Shown here piece after piece: positions 53,595 to 64,000 of a DNA stretch of 64,000 nt. Made by a program: the position numbers and the translations under genes. Under the pieces are notes generated by a model. The model was not told the DNA's origin and did no database searches. It saw only the letters and a list, made by a program, of their open reading frames with translations. The stretch comes from Congeria kusceri (lineage: Eukaryota; Mollusca; Bivalvia; Myida; Dreissenidae): positions 75,851,974 through 75,915,973 of the forward strand of contig CM051025.1 in the NCBI GenBank assembly GCA_027627225.1. The letters are read 5' to 3'. The first letter of the stretch is position 1; each line of letters starts with the position of its first letter.

Positions 53595-54160
53595 CTGAAA
53601 TGGTACAAATGCTTGCAGTGAAGATGCTTGAAATTTTCTTGAAATAACTTTATCTCATTACGATTAAAATATACTACATTGCTGTTGAAATGAAACTAAC
53701 CTGAAAGTTGCAAACGATAAAGAAAAGCAATGGTTGTCTTAGGCCATATTCACAATTATTTATGAAAATTGGCTAATAAGGTTGGAAAAATGACCGTGTG
53801 AGTGTGAGCAGTTGATACATGAATATACTAATACCCAGTTGTAATAACACATATATTGTCAAATGGCAGATTTTGCCAGGTTTATACAACTTTTAATTTG
53901 TCACAGATGCAATCTTATAATGGTTGATAATAAAAACACAAAACAATGATCTAATAAAACTTCATAAAGTATAATTTTCAATCCATTTTTTATGGATATT
54001 AAAATTCCATATTCCACTTTCGGGGACATAAAATTTTAGAAGTTTATGTTACGATAACTATTATTGTCCTAGTCATAAGACGACTTTTGGCAATTTGTCA
54101 ATATACCGTAATAAGTTTCAACGCTTAAAAATTGATATTTGGCTAATTATAACTAAATTA
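53595..54160. other. Intron upstream of the first CH exon seen
   Basis: AT-rich. No exon, element boundary or RNA gene was recognised. Confidence 0.5.
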
Positions 54161-55775
54161 TTAGGGCGCTTTTCCGTATCCGCATCCACATTGCGCAAAT
54201 CCACATCCTAAAAAAATCCAACAAGTTGAAAACAGTTGGACTGTTTCCATATGTCTGCAGTCCGTATCCGCAAAGTGCATCCGCAAAAGCCATTCGCAAG
54301 AAATCGCGTGGTGAGCGATTTTATGCGGACGCGGACGACATGGTATTTAACTTAGCATTTTTAACAAAGAGCTATTATACATAAAACATTGGGAAAATAT
54401 AAACTAGAACTCCGCGAGTCGGATGTGTCACCTGATGCCAGATAGCTTACGTGAATCCAAATGAAGGAGCACTTAAGGTTAATGGTCAAATTTTTTTTAA
54501 CAGATTTATTGAAATCTTCAAAAGCACTGCACTCTGGCTAATTGCAAAGAAAAGACTAATTAAAACCAAAAATGCCACACAAAAATAAGCATGAACATTT
54601 AAAAAGGGCAATAACTCCGAAAGTATGAGGTGCAAAGTAACGGTTCTTGTGCACTGCACTTCTCCTCAATGAGATCTATCTACCTATAAAGTTTCAAGTT
54701 TGTATAGTCTTAGAGTTATGCTCCGGACAAAAATTAAGTATTAAAAAAAACAAAGGGCAATAACTCCAAAAGTATGTGATGCAGAATAAGGTTCTTGTGC
54801 ACTGCACTTCTCAATGAGATCTATCTACCTATGAAGTTTCAAGTTGATAGCGATCATAGTCTTTGAGTTATGCTCCGGACAAAAATTAAGCATGAAAATA
54901 AACTAAGGGCAATAACTCCAAAAGTATGAGGTGCAGAGTAATGGTTCTAGTGCACAGCACTTCCCCTCAATGAGATCTATCTACCTATGAAGTTTCAAGT
55001 TGATAGCTTTCATAGTCTTAAGAGTTATGCTCCAGACAAAAATTAAAATTAAGTATGAAAATAAACAAAGGGCAATAACGCCAAAAGTAGATGATGCAGA
55101 GTAATGGTTCTAGTGCACAGCACTTCCCCTCAATGAGATCTATCTACCTATGAAGTGTCAAGTTGATAGCTTTCATAGTCTTTGAGTTATTTTCCGGACT
55201 AAAAATTAACATTGGGCAATAACTCCAAAAGTATGAGGTGCAGAGTAACAGTTCTTGTGCACTGCACTTCCCCTCAATGACATCTATCTACCTATAAAGT
55301 TTCATGTTGATAGTTTTAATAGTCTAAGAGTTATGCTCCGGACAAGCGAAAGCGGCTGCCGCCCTCCGCCGCAGACACTGCTGACACAAGTAACACCTAT
55401 ATGTCGCCTAGTCAGGCAACACAAAAATAGTCTAGATACACCTGGATAACTCAACATAAGAATCACCGAGTAGAATAACACGGTAATAACGGGTAACCTT
55501 TAAATTAGTCATGACTGACGCTGTAGATATAATTGTTGGATGCTTTATATTGTTTAAAATCCAACAGATGTGAATGTTTTCACATAGTGCCATAAAATTT
55601 GCAGCCAACGTAATTAAAAGTGTTTAAAAGCTTCGTACTCAAACATTGCAACTATTTGAAAATAAGAAGAAAACTAAAATATTCAGCGTTTATTTGCGGA
55701 TTCATGGAAAGGCGCGTCCGTGTAAATTTTATGCGGATACGGATGCGGATACGGACATATGGAAAAGCAGCCTTA
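54161..55775. mobile_element. PIF/Harbinger-like element split by a pearl-like repeat
   Basis: The ends GGGCGCTTTTCCGTATCCGC and, inverted, GGCTGCTTTTCCATATGTCC are flanked by TTA (54161-54163, 55773-55775), a TWA target. Repeated 'cggatgcgg' and 'gtatccgca' motifs lie near both ends. Family C (54403-55430) is inserted inside. No transposase. Confidence 0.7.
54403..55430 (+). repeat. Pearl-like repeat family C, copy 4
   Basis: The longest copy. The 5' end is AACTAGA-ACTC-CGC-GAGT, then TGTCACCTGATG. Five monomers carry 'gggcaataactccaaaagta' and 'tcaatgagatctatctacct', followed by a 'gccgccctccgccgc' stretch and the end TGTCGCC-tagtca-GGCAACA. Confidence 0.7.
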
Positions 55776-56063
55776 ATGCTACCTCAAATAACGAACAGAG
55801 AGACTTAGATGCCAACTGCCAGTACAGCATAGTGCGTCAAAAAAAAAGAAGAGACAAATCCAATTTCCAAGCAACAAATCTCCATGTGCAACTCAGTGGT
55901 GTTTATTTACATCATCCCACAAGGCTGCAGACCAGTACATGTACAGGCAAAATCAATGCGGATGTCTGCAGAGCAACGTAACAGCATAGCACATTCCCAG
56001 TTCTAGGCTGGAGATAAAGAATAAAATTTAGTTACCAAATTTTTTTGTTTTATTTTTATAAAT

Positions 56064-56331
56064 GAGGCATGCCGTGGGAAAAGCAGGCTTTATGCATATG
56101 TGTAGTGTCGTCCCGGATTAGCCTGTGCAGTCTGCACAGGCTAATACGGTCTGCACAGGCTAATCCGGGACGACACTTTCCGCTTTTATGGTATTTTCTG
56201 TTTCAAGGAAGTCACTTCTAAACATAAATTCACTGCAGGCAAAAAGTGCCGTCCTGTGCAGACTGTACAGACTAATCCAGGACGACACTTTACGCATATG
56301 CATTAAGCCCCGTTTTCCCCTGACACGCCTC
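56064..56331. mobile_element. P-family palindromic element, copy 7
   Basis: It starts GAGGCATGCCGTGGG and ends CTGACACGCCTC. The first palindrome is extended by a duplicated 'tctgcacaggctaat'. The centre 'tttcaaggaagtcacttcta' is intact. It is 2.5 kb from the nearest recognised exon. Confidence 0.88.
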
Positions 56332-56478
56332 AAATATTGTTTTCCAATAAAATGTGAAAATATGCCTCATGTTAGAAATTTTAGTAGCCATTGATTATTT
56401 TGGCTATTGGTAGCGCTAACATATAAATTGTTGGTTAACAGCTCATTTCATATAAGGCTTAAAAAAATATGTTTGTTT

Positions 56479-56762
56479 CAGGTTACATGACCAAAAAAAT
56501 TAAGGTAGGTAGGGAGGATTTTTTTATTTTTTTTAGTAAATGGTTAACTTGAAGATTCTAAAACTAATTTAATATTCAAAACATATCAGTAATATGCTTA
56601 AACATTGTTTTAAAGTGTATTCTATCAAAACTAAACGCTTATTTAACCCCCAAAAACAACATTCAATTATTGAAAAATATAAATAAAACAAAAAAATATC
56701 TGACAACCCCAATAAAATGTTCTAGGGTCGGGGCATTTTTTTAGGGTAGGTCGGGTAACCTG
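56479..56762. mobile_element. Small inverted-repeat element
   Basis: The ends CAGGTTACATGACC and, inverted, CAGGTTACCCGACC are followed by 'taggtaggg' and its counterpart. It is 284 bp, AT-rich inside and non-coding. Target duplication unresolved. Confidence 0.55.
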
Positions 56763-57475
56763 AATATTATTTTTTTACACCTAACAGCCATACAATGATT
56801 GCAATAGAAAGTGGTTTGTAACACGAAAATATTGGGCCATAATAATCAAAAGAAAATGAATCAATAATATAGCACTTTTTCTATTATTATTGTAGAACTA
56901 TGTGTTCATATCTGTTCCTCATACTGCATACTAAATGTATGTCTGAGAGGTAAATAAAATCCTGTTCTGTAATAAAGAATGTAATAGAGACCTAAAAGTA
57001 AGTGCTGACTTTTCCAAATAATAAATACCCTTAAATTTAAAACTGTTTCTTAAACCATTGGGGTTAGTAAACATAACATTTATAATTCAAAAATTGTAAA
57101 ACTTTTTGAGATCACATTCTAAACAACTGAAATATTTTACAATAAATAAGTAATGACATAAAAAATTGCCAACCATTAGGCTAGTGACAATCCTAATTAC
57201 ACCGACATACAATATCACATTGTACTGTTAACAATAATAACCGTATAATCCATTCTGATACATAGCAGTCACATATAAAGTAAAGCTAGGATTCATCTTA
57301 AGGCAACATTTTATGAACACAATAGCGGAGTATTCACATTTTTACACTTCTAGTAATACACAATTTATGGGACAGTGCAGCACAGACTTCACCAGACGGC
57401 TGTTACAGATCTCAAAGTATTTCCTGCCAACGAATTTACATACTTACATACTATAAGGGTCTATGTCAATGAACA
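56763..57475. other. AT-rich intron, nothing recognised
   Basis: No exon or repeat boundary could be supported here. Confidence 0.45.
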
Positions 57476-57974
57476 AAAGCTGTCAGAGGACAGCGCGCTC
57501 GACTATTCAAAGTATTTCAGTTGGTGCATATTCTGAAATGTGGAAGGGGAATACATTTGTTGAAATACAAAACTGAGTTATGGCAATCATTTCATCAAAT
57601 TAGGGGAATACATTTGTTGAAATACAAAACTGAGTTATGGCAATCATTTCATCAAATTATTCCAAGTTTCAAGTGAATACCTTATGTTGTTAATAACTTG
57701 TGTAGTTTTGAAGTTATACGAGTATTGTATAAAAACTTTACCAGAAAATGCATGTGAAAAAGGGGCATAACTCAAAATGCACAACAGAGTTATAGGGAAT
57801 GTTGCCCCTGACACTGGAGTTGATGACAAAGGTATATTCCAAGTTTCAAGTGAATAAATTATGTACTTTTGAAGTTACAAGACTTTTGAATAAAAACTTA
57901 AACCAAATTTAGACGCGGACGCCAATGCCAGGGGTAGTAGGATAGGATATTCTTCGAATAATCAAGCTAAAAAT
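57476..57974 (+). repeat. Pearl-like repeat family J, copy 1
   Basis: The 5' end has CTGTC-AGAG-GACAG followed by GCTCGACTATTC. Monomers carry 'gaatacatttgttgaaatac', 'aaaactgagttatgg' and 'ccaagtttcaagtgaata', including a 57-bp exact duplication (57547-57660). It ends 'gacgcggacgccaatgcc' and ATATTCTTCGAATA-atcaAGCT, the inverted form of the 5' motif. Confidence 0.6.
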
Positions 57975-58059
57975 TGACTTCTTACTGCACTATAAATGAT
58001 ATTATATGATAGAAATGCGCTACACTAAGAAATGTGCAATAAATAAACAATAAATAATA

Positions 58060-58445
58060 TAATACAAATGATATATTTAATAAAAGCAATTTAGCACAAG
58101 TCTGAAAAAAAGCAACAAGCGGGTAATGAACTCACGTCTTAGGAGCCATATGAAGAAATGACAGTACACAGCGCTTTAACCAACTACGCTATCCTGCTTG
58201 GTAAGAAATTGCGTGTAAACTATGGTTATACAAAGTACTCACAATTCTGACGTCAACATGTAAACATGAAAACGGCCAAAAAACACAACCTACATAATAA
58301 ATTGATTTTTATCTAAGAATGCTCTTTTCACATTATATAAACACTGTTTTAACCTATATTATATGCCAGTATTAATATCTTAATTTCAGTTTTTTTTAAG
58401 AAATTGCCCCCCTTGAGGCCCTTTTCGATGACATAGTCCCTTTAA
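58060..58445 (-). repeat. TTAAAGGGAC-type repeat with tRNA-like segment, copy 2
   Basis: On the minus strand it begins TTAAAGGGACTATGTCATCG near 58445. It contains a tRNA-like region at about 58115-58200 with the A-box-like TAGCGTAGTTGG and a degenerate B box (GAGTTCATTACCC). It has the same general layout as 21120-21836. Not a functional tRNA. Confidence 0.5.
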
Positions 58446-58797
58446 TAACTGACACGACTAACTGACAAGCATGCAAGCATGCTGTATAAGTAAACATACA
58501 TTATTGTAGTGAATGACTTTTTGCATATACTGGCATACTTATTAACAGCAAATTGCTTATTATTTTGTCCTCTGACGCGCAGGAATGGTTTCCTTCAAGA
58601 AAACCAGTCTGATATGTGCTGGTTATTACCTTCAGATGTACGATGAATAATGGAAATGGCAACTTTCCACGAATTAGTCCTGTGAGAGTATGTTATTATG
58701 GCTATTATCAAAACTGGTTCTCTGTAGTCGTCACTTTCTACTGTACAGCAGCAGTAATAGTGAGACTGAATTTAGAATGGAAAATACCAGTACATTT

Positions 58798-59056
58798 GAG
58801 GCGCGTCATGGGAAAACCGGTCTTAATGCATGTGCGTCAAGTGTCGTCCCGGATTAGCCTGTGCAGTCCGCACAGGCTAATCCGGGATGTCACTTTCCGC
58901 TTTTATGGTATTTTCTGTTTCAATGAAGTGTCTTCTAACCATAAATCCCCTTTAGGCGGAAAGTGTCATCCCGGATTAGCCTGTGCGGACTGCACAGGCT
59001 AATCCGGGATGACACTTTACGCACATGCATTAAGTTCGGTTTTCCCACGACGCGCC
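58798..59056. mobile_element. P-family palindromic element, copy 8
   Basis: The best-preserved copy. It starts GAGGCGCGTCATGGG and ends CCCACGACGCGCC. Both palindromes (CCGGATTAGCCTGTGCAG and complements) are nearly perfect. ACATTT occurs at both flanks (58792-58797 and just after CGCGCC), a possible 6-bp duplication. Confidence 0.9.
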
Positions 59057-59232
59057 ACATTTACATTCTCTATGCACTTAAGCTCATTACAAAAGACAAT
59101 AAATGAAAGATAATTGGTCATCTTCAATTTTATATTTAACAACAAGAATGATAAGTACATAGTATGTAAAACTGAAGAATATGAATGAAATTAAGTTGGT
59201 AATTATTAATTATATTTTTAGCCTCAATAATA

Positions 59233-61216
59233 AAACAAGAGGGCCATGATGGCCCAAAGCGCTCACCTGAAACTTAAGGTATACGAACAATACGCAAACG
59301 GGCATTGGATCAATTTGATTTAAAACATTGGTTAGTGCAATGGGCTAACTAAAGTACGAGTTGGGTAGTGGATGTGTGGTGTTTTTGCAAATGGTTCTCA
59401 AATCATTTTTCTCCATATTCTTACCTGACCCTTTTTCATTAAGTCAGTGACGATTCTGGAACATGCAGAAACAGTAGCTTTTGATGTCTTTTTTGCAGAC
59501 AGTTTTAGAGAACTAGTTGCAATGCGATAATTGCGATGGCTGTGCTATAAGGTCAAGTTTTGCTTTTTCTTTGATAATTTTCTGTCCAATGATGATAAAT
59601 GATGTTAATGCAGGCTCTGAAGACATCAATGGTGCTTGAACAAATAACTGCATGCAAGCTTTGCAACTGTTGGAAATCAAATTTTATCAATCAATTTTTA
59701 TGGTCATACGCAAACTGTGTAAGTTTGGTTAACATTGAATAAAAAATTGTGTGTGCAAGCCAGTCATTGATAACTTGTTGATGTTTTTTTTCCAAATACA
59801 AGGGGCAATAACTCCGGTGTTTCTGGTCTGAGCATGTTTATATTCAACTTCACCTGTAGTCTTACATTCATAGACAAACTGTGCATGACTGGTGAAGATT
59901 AGATGAAAAATGAAGTCTCAATCCTGAATAATGTCCACGTTTATTTTTTTTCACAAACAAAGGGCAATAAATCTGGTGTTTCTGGCCCGATTTTGCTTAT
60001 ATTCGACTTCACTTTTATTCTTATGGTCATAGACAAACTGTGTAAGATTGGTGAAGATTGGATGAACAATCTATGGAAAAAAGGGCATAACTCTGTCAAA
60101 ATACAAAACATAGTTATGGGTAATGTTGCCCCTGATATTAGAGTTGATGACAGGTTAGTTCCAAGATTCAAGTGAATAACTTTTTGTTTTGAAGTAACAA
60201 ACTTTTGAATATAAACTTTAACCAGAAAATATATGTGAAAAAGGGGCATAACTCTGTCAAAATACAAAACAGAGTTATACGGAATGTTGCCCTTGATACT
60301 GGAGTTGATGATAAAGGTTAGTTACAAGTTTCAAGTGAATAACTTATGTAGTTTTAAGTTACAAAACTTTTGAATATAAACTTTAACCAGAAAATCTAAA
60401 TAAAAAAGGGGCATAACTCTGTCAAATTACAAAACAGAGTTATGGGGAATTTTGCCCCTGACACTGGAGTTGATGACAAAGGTATATTCCAAGTTTCAAG
60501 TGAATAACTTATGTAGTTTTGAAGTTACAAGGCTTTTGAATAAAAACTTTCACCAAATTCAGACGCAGACGCCGACGCCGGGGGAAGTAGGAAAGCTCAC
60601 CTATTCTTCGAATAGTCGAGCTAAAAATGAAGTTTCTATCCTGAATAATGTCCATTGTTACATACTTTTTTCACAAACAAAGGGCAATAACTCTGATGTT
60701 TCTGGTCCGATCTTGCTTATATTCTATTTCAACTGTAATCTCATGGTAATAGACAAACTGTGCCAGATTGGTGAAGATTGGATGAAAAATAAAGTCTCTA
60801 TCCTGAATAATGTCCATTTTGTATATTTTTTTAATAAACAAAGGGCAATAACTCTGGTGTTTGAAACATGATCTGGCCCATTTTTGGCATCTGCTGAGAT
60901 CTGATGGTCATACAAAAACTGTGAAAGTTTGGTTAAGATTGGATGGAAAATAAAGTCTATATGTTGGGAAAAGGCATTTTTGCACTTTTTTTGCATCAAA
61001 AAGGGGCAATAACTCTAGTGTTACTTGTGTGATCTGACCCAATAACAATCCCATCCGAGATTATATGGTCATACACAAACTGTGCAAGTTTGGTTAAGAT
61101 TGGATAAAAAGTGAAGTCTCCAGCGTGAATACGAACCCAATTGTTGACGTCACAAGGACAACTGAGAGGTTCCCTATACCAATAGCTCACCAAGCACTTC
61201 ATGCTCAGGTGAGCTA
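59233..61216 (+). repeat. Pearl-like repeat family G, copy 2 (with family J inside)
   Basis: The 5' end ACAAGA-GGGCCAT-G-ATGGCCC is followed by GCTCACCTGAAAC. It shares long stretches with 28694-30990 ('gtggatgtg', 'gaactagttgcaatgcgata'). A family J segment with 'gggcataactctgtcaaa' monomers and a 'gacgccgacgccgggg' stretch lies at about 60070-60626. It ends AGCTCACC-aagcacttcatgc-TCAGGTGAGCT. Confidence 0.7.
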
Positions 61217-61659
61217 ATAAGTATGTATGACCCTTGTGTGAAAAATATAGTACAAATCAGTAGCAAAACAAAACAATCATTTCACGATTCACAAAGTTTG
61301 GGCCATCAAGTCAGAGGTGAGTCAACACAGTGTAAAGCTGTGTACCGCGCGAAACATTGTAAAGTGATCACTAAAACACTTGGCATCAGCGCAAAGTCAC
61401 ACTGTGCGATTTGTGGCGGTATCTACTATGATTCCGATTAGATTTGCCAAATAATTACTAGATACAAAATTCAAACTCAAAAGTAAAATATTAGTATTGA
61501 CCGGGGTGGGAAAAAACAGTAAAACCTACCGGGAAAACTTGGGGGCGGGAAAACTTGGGGGCGGTTGATTCGTGCATACCCTGCTTTTGACATGGCAAAC
61601 TTAACCTTGTTATTTGGTGAACCAATAATACCATTGGAATTTAGCTAATTCAAACAAAC
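61217..61659. other. Intron sequence between two pearl-like repeats
   Basis: A 72-codon plus-strand open frame (61223-61441) with 'CAICGGIYYDSD' resembles no family I know and has no context. 'gcgggaaaacttgggg' is repeated near 61530-61560. Confidence 0.4.
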
Positions 61660-63737
61660 AAGAGGGCCCTGAGGCCTAGGACGCTCACCTGAGACCTTGT
61701 AACCCAATTGGAATTTGCATGCCTGAGGCGTGGCTTATTTTTTTCCCAGGGGCATAAGTTGAACAACCTTGAACAAACCTCTGGGCCTTGCGGTTTCAGG
61801 TAAAGATTTTTTTAGTCATTTTGCTATTTAAGTCTATATAAACCATGTGACCCCTCGGGGGGTGGCCAGATTTGACCCCAGGGACAAAATTTGAACAATC
61901 TTTGGAGAGGACCACTATGCAATGTTACGTACCAAATATAGGAAAGCTGTGGGCCTTGCGGTTTCAGGTAAAGATTTTTTAAGTCATTTTGCTATTTAAG
62001 TCTATATAAACCATGTGACCCCTTGGGGGGTGGCCAGATTTGACCCCAGGGGCATAATTTGAACAATCTTTGGAGAGGACCACTATGCAATGTTACATAA
62101 CAAATATAGGAAAGCTGTGGGCCTTGCCGTTTCAGAGAAGATTTTAAAAGTCATTTTGCTATTTAAGTCTATAAAACCATTTGACCCCCGCCCCCCCCCG
62201 GGCGTGACCAGTTTTGACCCCAGGGGCATAATTTGAACATTCTTTATAGAGGACCACTATACGATGTTACATACCAAATATGAAACCTCTAGGCCTTGCG
62301 GTTTCAGCGGAGAAGAATTTTAAAGTCATTGTGCTATTTAAGTCTATATTATCCATGTGACCAATTAGGTGTGGTCTGTTTTGACCCATGGGGCATAATT
62401 TGAACAATCTTTGTAGAGTACCACTATAGGATATTAAATACCAAATACGAAACCTCTGGGCCTTGCGGTTTCAGAGAAGAAGATTTTAAGAAATTTTGCT
62501 ATATAAGTTTATATAAACCATGTGACCCCCTGGGCGTGGCCAATTTTGACCCCAGGGGCATAATTTGAACAATCTTTGTAGAGGACCACTATAGGATATT
62601 ACATACCAAATATGAAACCTCTGGGCCTTGTGGTTTCAGAGGAGGAGATTTTAAGTCATTTAGCTATACATTCTATATAAAACATGTGACCCCCAGGGTG
62701 TGGCCCGTTTTGACACCAGGGGCATAATTTGAACAAACTTTGTAAAGGACCACTCAAGGATGTTACATACCAAATATGAAACCTCTGGGCCTTGCGATTT
62801 CAGAGGAGAAGATTTTAAAAGTCATTTTGCTATATATTCTATATAAACCATGAGACCCCCGGGGCGGGGCCAGTTTTGACCCCAGGGGCATAATTTGAAC
62901 AACCTTTGTAGAGGACCACCATAGGATGCTACATACCAAATATGAAACCTCTGGGCCTTGTGGTTTCAGAGGAGAAGAGTTTTAAAGTCATTTTGCTATT
63001 ATATTCTATATAAACCATGTGACCCCCCAGGGCCTGGCCTGTTTTGACTCCAGGGGCATAATTTGAACAAACTTTGTAAAGGACCACTAAAGGATGTTAC
63101 ATACCAAATATGAAACCTCTGGGCCTTGCGGTTTCAGAGGAGAAGATTTTTAAAGTCATTTTGCTATATATTCTATATAAACCATGAGACCCCCAGGGCG
63201 TGGCCAGTTTTGACCCCAGGGGAATAATTTGAACAATCTTTGTAGAGGACCACTATAGGATGTTACATACCAAATATGAAACCTCTGGGCATTGTGGTTT
63301 CAGAGGAGAAGATTTTTAAAGTCATTTTGCTATATATTCTATATAAAACATGTGACCCCCGGGGCGTGGCCCGTTTTGACCCCAGGGGCATAATTTGAAC
63401 AATCTTTGTAGAGGACCTCTAGAGGATATCACATATCAAATATGAAAGGTCTGAGCCTTGCGGTTTCATAGAAGAAGATTTTTAAAGTTTTCACTTTTTA
63501 AATCTATTTTTAGCTCTGGTGACCTACATATTCAGCGGACCAGAAGGATTTGAACAACTTTGAAAGAGGTCCACCCAAGGATAATTCCTGATAAGTTTGG
63601 TGAAAATCTGCCAAGCGGTTTAGGAGGAGATGTTGTTTGAATGAAAAAGTTGACATCGCATGCACACACGCATGCACGACGGACAACGGGCGATCACAAA
63701 AGCTCACCATGAGCAAAGTGCTCAGGTGAGCTAAAAA
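61660..63737 (+). repeat. Pearl-like repeat family H
   Basis: The 5' end ACAAGAGGGCCCTGAGGCCT is a hairpin, followed by CGCTCACCTGAG. About ten monomers of about 160 bp contain 'gaccccaggggcataattt', 'aaacctctgggccttgcgg' and 'gtcattttgctatataag'. It ends with 'gcatgcacgacggacaacgg' and AGCTCACC-atgagcaaagtgc-TCAGGTGAGCT. It shares its ends, but not its core, with family G. Confidence 0.7.
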
Positions 63738-64000
63738 CTGCAGTGTTTCTTTTAAACAGTAGGTTGAGTCAATGTAAACTCTTTACATGTCCAACTCCAG
63801 CCACATTCACAACTAAGATCTGTATCTCACTTAATTGTACTTATTTGTGAAAAAAGATAGCATCTACCTCAAGGTTACATTACACTAAATAAATAAGTCA
63901 TGTAGATGGTGATAAAACAGTCAACTTTGTTTAGTGTTGAGTTCTTTCTTACATATTACATGACATACCCTTTTTATTGCTTAAATTAATTCAGCTTAGA
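63738..64000. other. Intron sequence to window edge
   Basis: AT-rich. No CH-domain exon or other feature recognised. Confidence 0.5.

Noticed and set aside
61223..61441. Small zinc-finger-like gene (CAICGG motif)
   Set aside because: A single short frame between repeats with only two cysteines and no context.

Overview
The window is intron-rich animal DNA and carries the middle of one conserved gene. On the minus strand, 21 exons between 53594 and 5609 join in frame into a 2,786-nt coding segment (928 codons plus 2 nt). It encodes an IQGAP scaffold protein, running from the end of the calponin-homology domain, through the IQGAP-specific repeats, a WW-like segment and four IQ motifs, into the first part of the RasGAP-related domain. 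Each exon is bounded by AG/GT, and splice phases agree from exon to exon. The 5' exons should lie beyond 64000 and the 3' exons before base 1. No other host gene was found. The repeat content (pearl-like modular repeats with 100-170 bp monomers and ACGG-type microsatellites, plus a palindromic element ending in GAGGCG/CGCCTC) suggests a bivalve mollusc. From memory the palindromic family resembles repeats of Dreissena; that is an inference.

Layout from left to right (the gene reads right to left). 1-5608: intron with nested pearl-like arrays. 5609-7579: the RasGAP-domain exon and the exon before it. 7733-8846: CpG-rich inverted-repeat element. 9169-11534: degenerate pogo/Tigger transposon with TA duplication. 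11567-18041: linker and IQ-motif exons between pearl-like and palindromic elements. 18800-19495: WW exon with a 57-bp array made from its own exon-intron junction. 19831-27046: IQGAP-repeat exons. 27324-30990: 32-bp minisatellite and pearl-like repeats. 31080-39071: further IQGAP-repeat exons, separated by a nest of DNA transposons. 39783-45828: TIR elements, several with 5-bp target duplications. 46230-53594: the three most N-terminal exons in the window, with a 5.6-kb transposon (46493-52085) in the intron between two of them. 53595-64000: repeats only.

The most interesting item is that 5.6-kb element, on the opposite strand to the host gene. It has matching terminal inverted repeats, a C76-like cysteine-protease domain, about thirty 10-residue repeats, and a second protein with a DNCSGQN motif and a plausible acidic triad. 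It has been inactivated by frameshifts and stops. Two other patterns stand out. Six of eight copies of the palindromic family lie within 75 bp of an IQGAP exon edge. About ten otherwise dissimilar pearl-like families share one terminal architecture: a 5' hairpin, a 10-13 nt inverted motif, a monomer array, and a 3' palindrome carrying the inverted motif.
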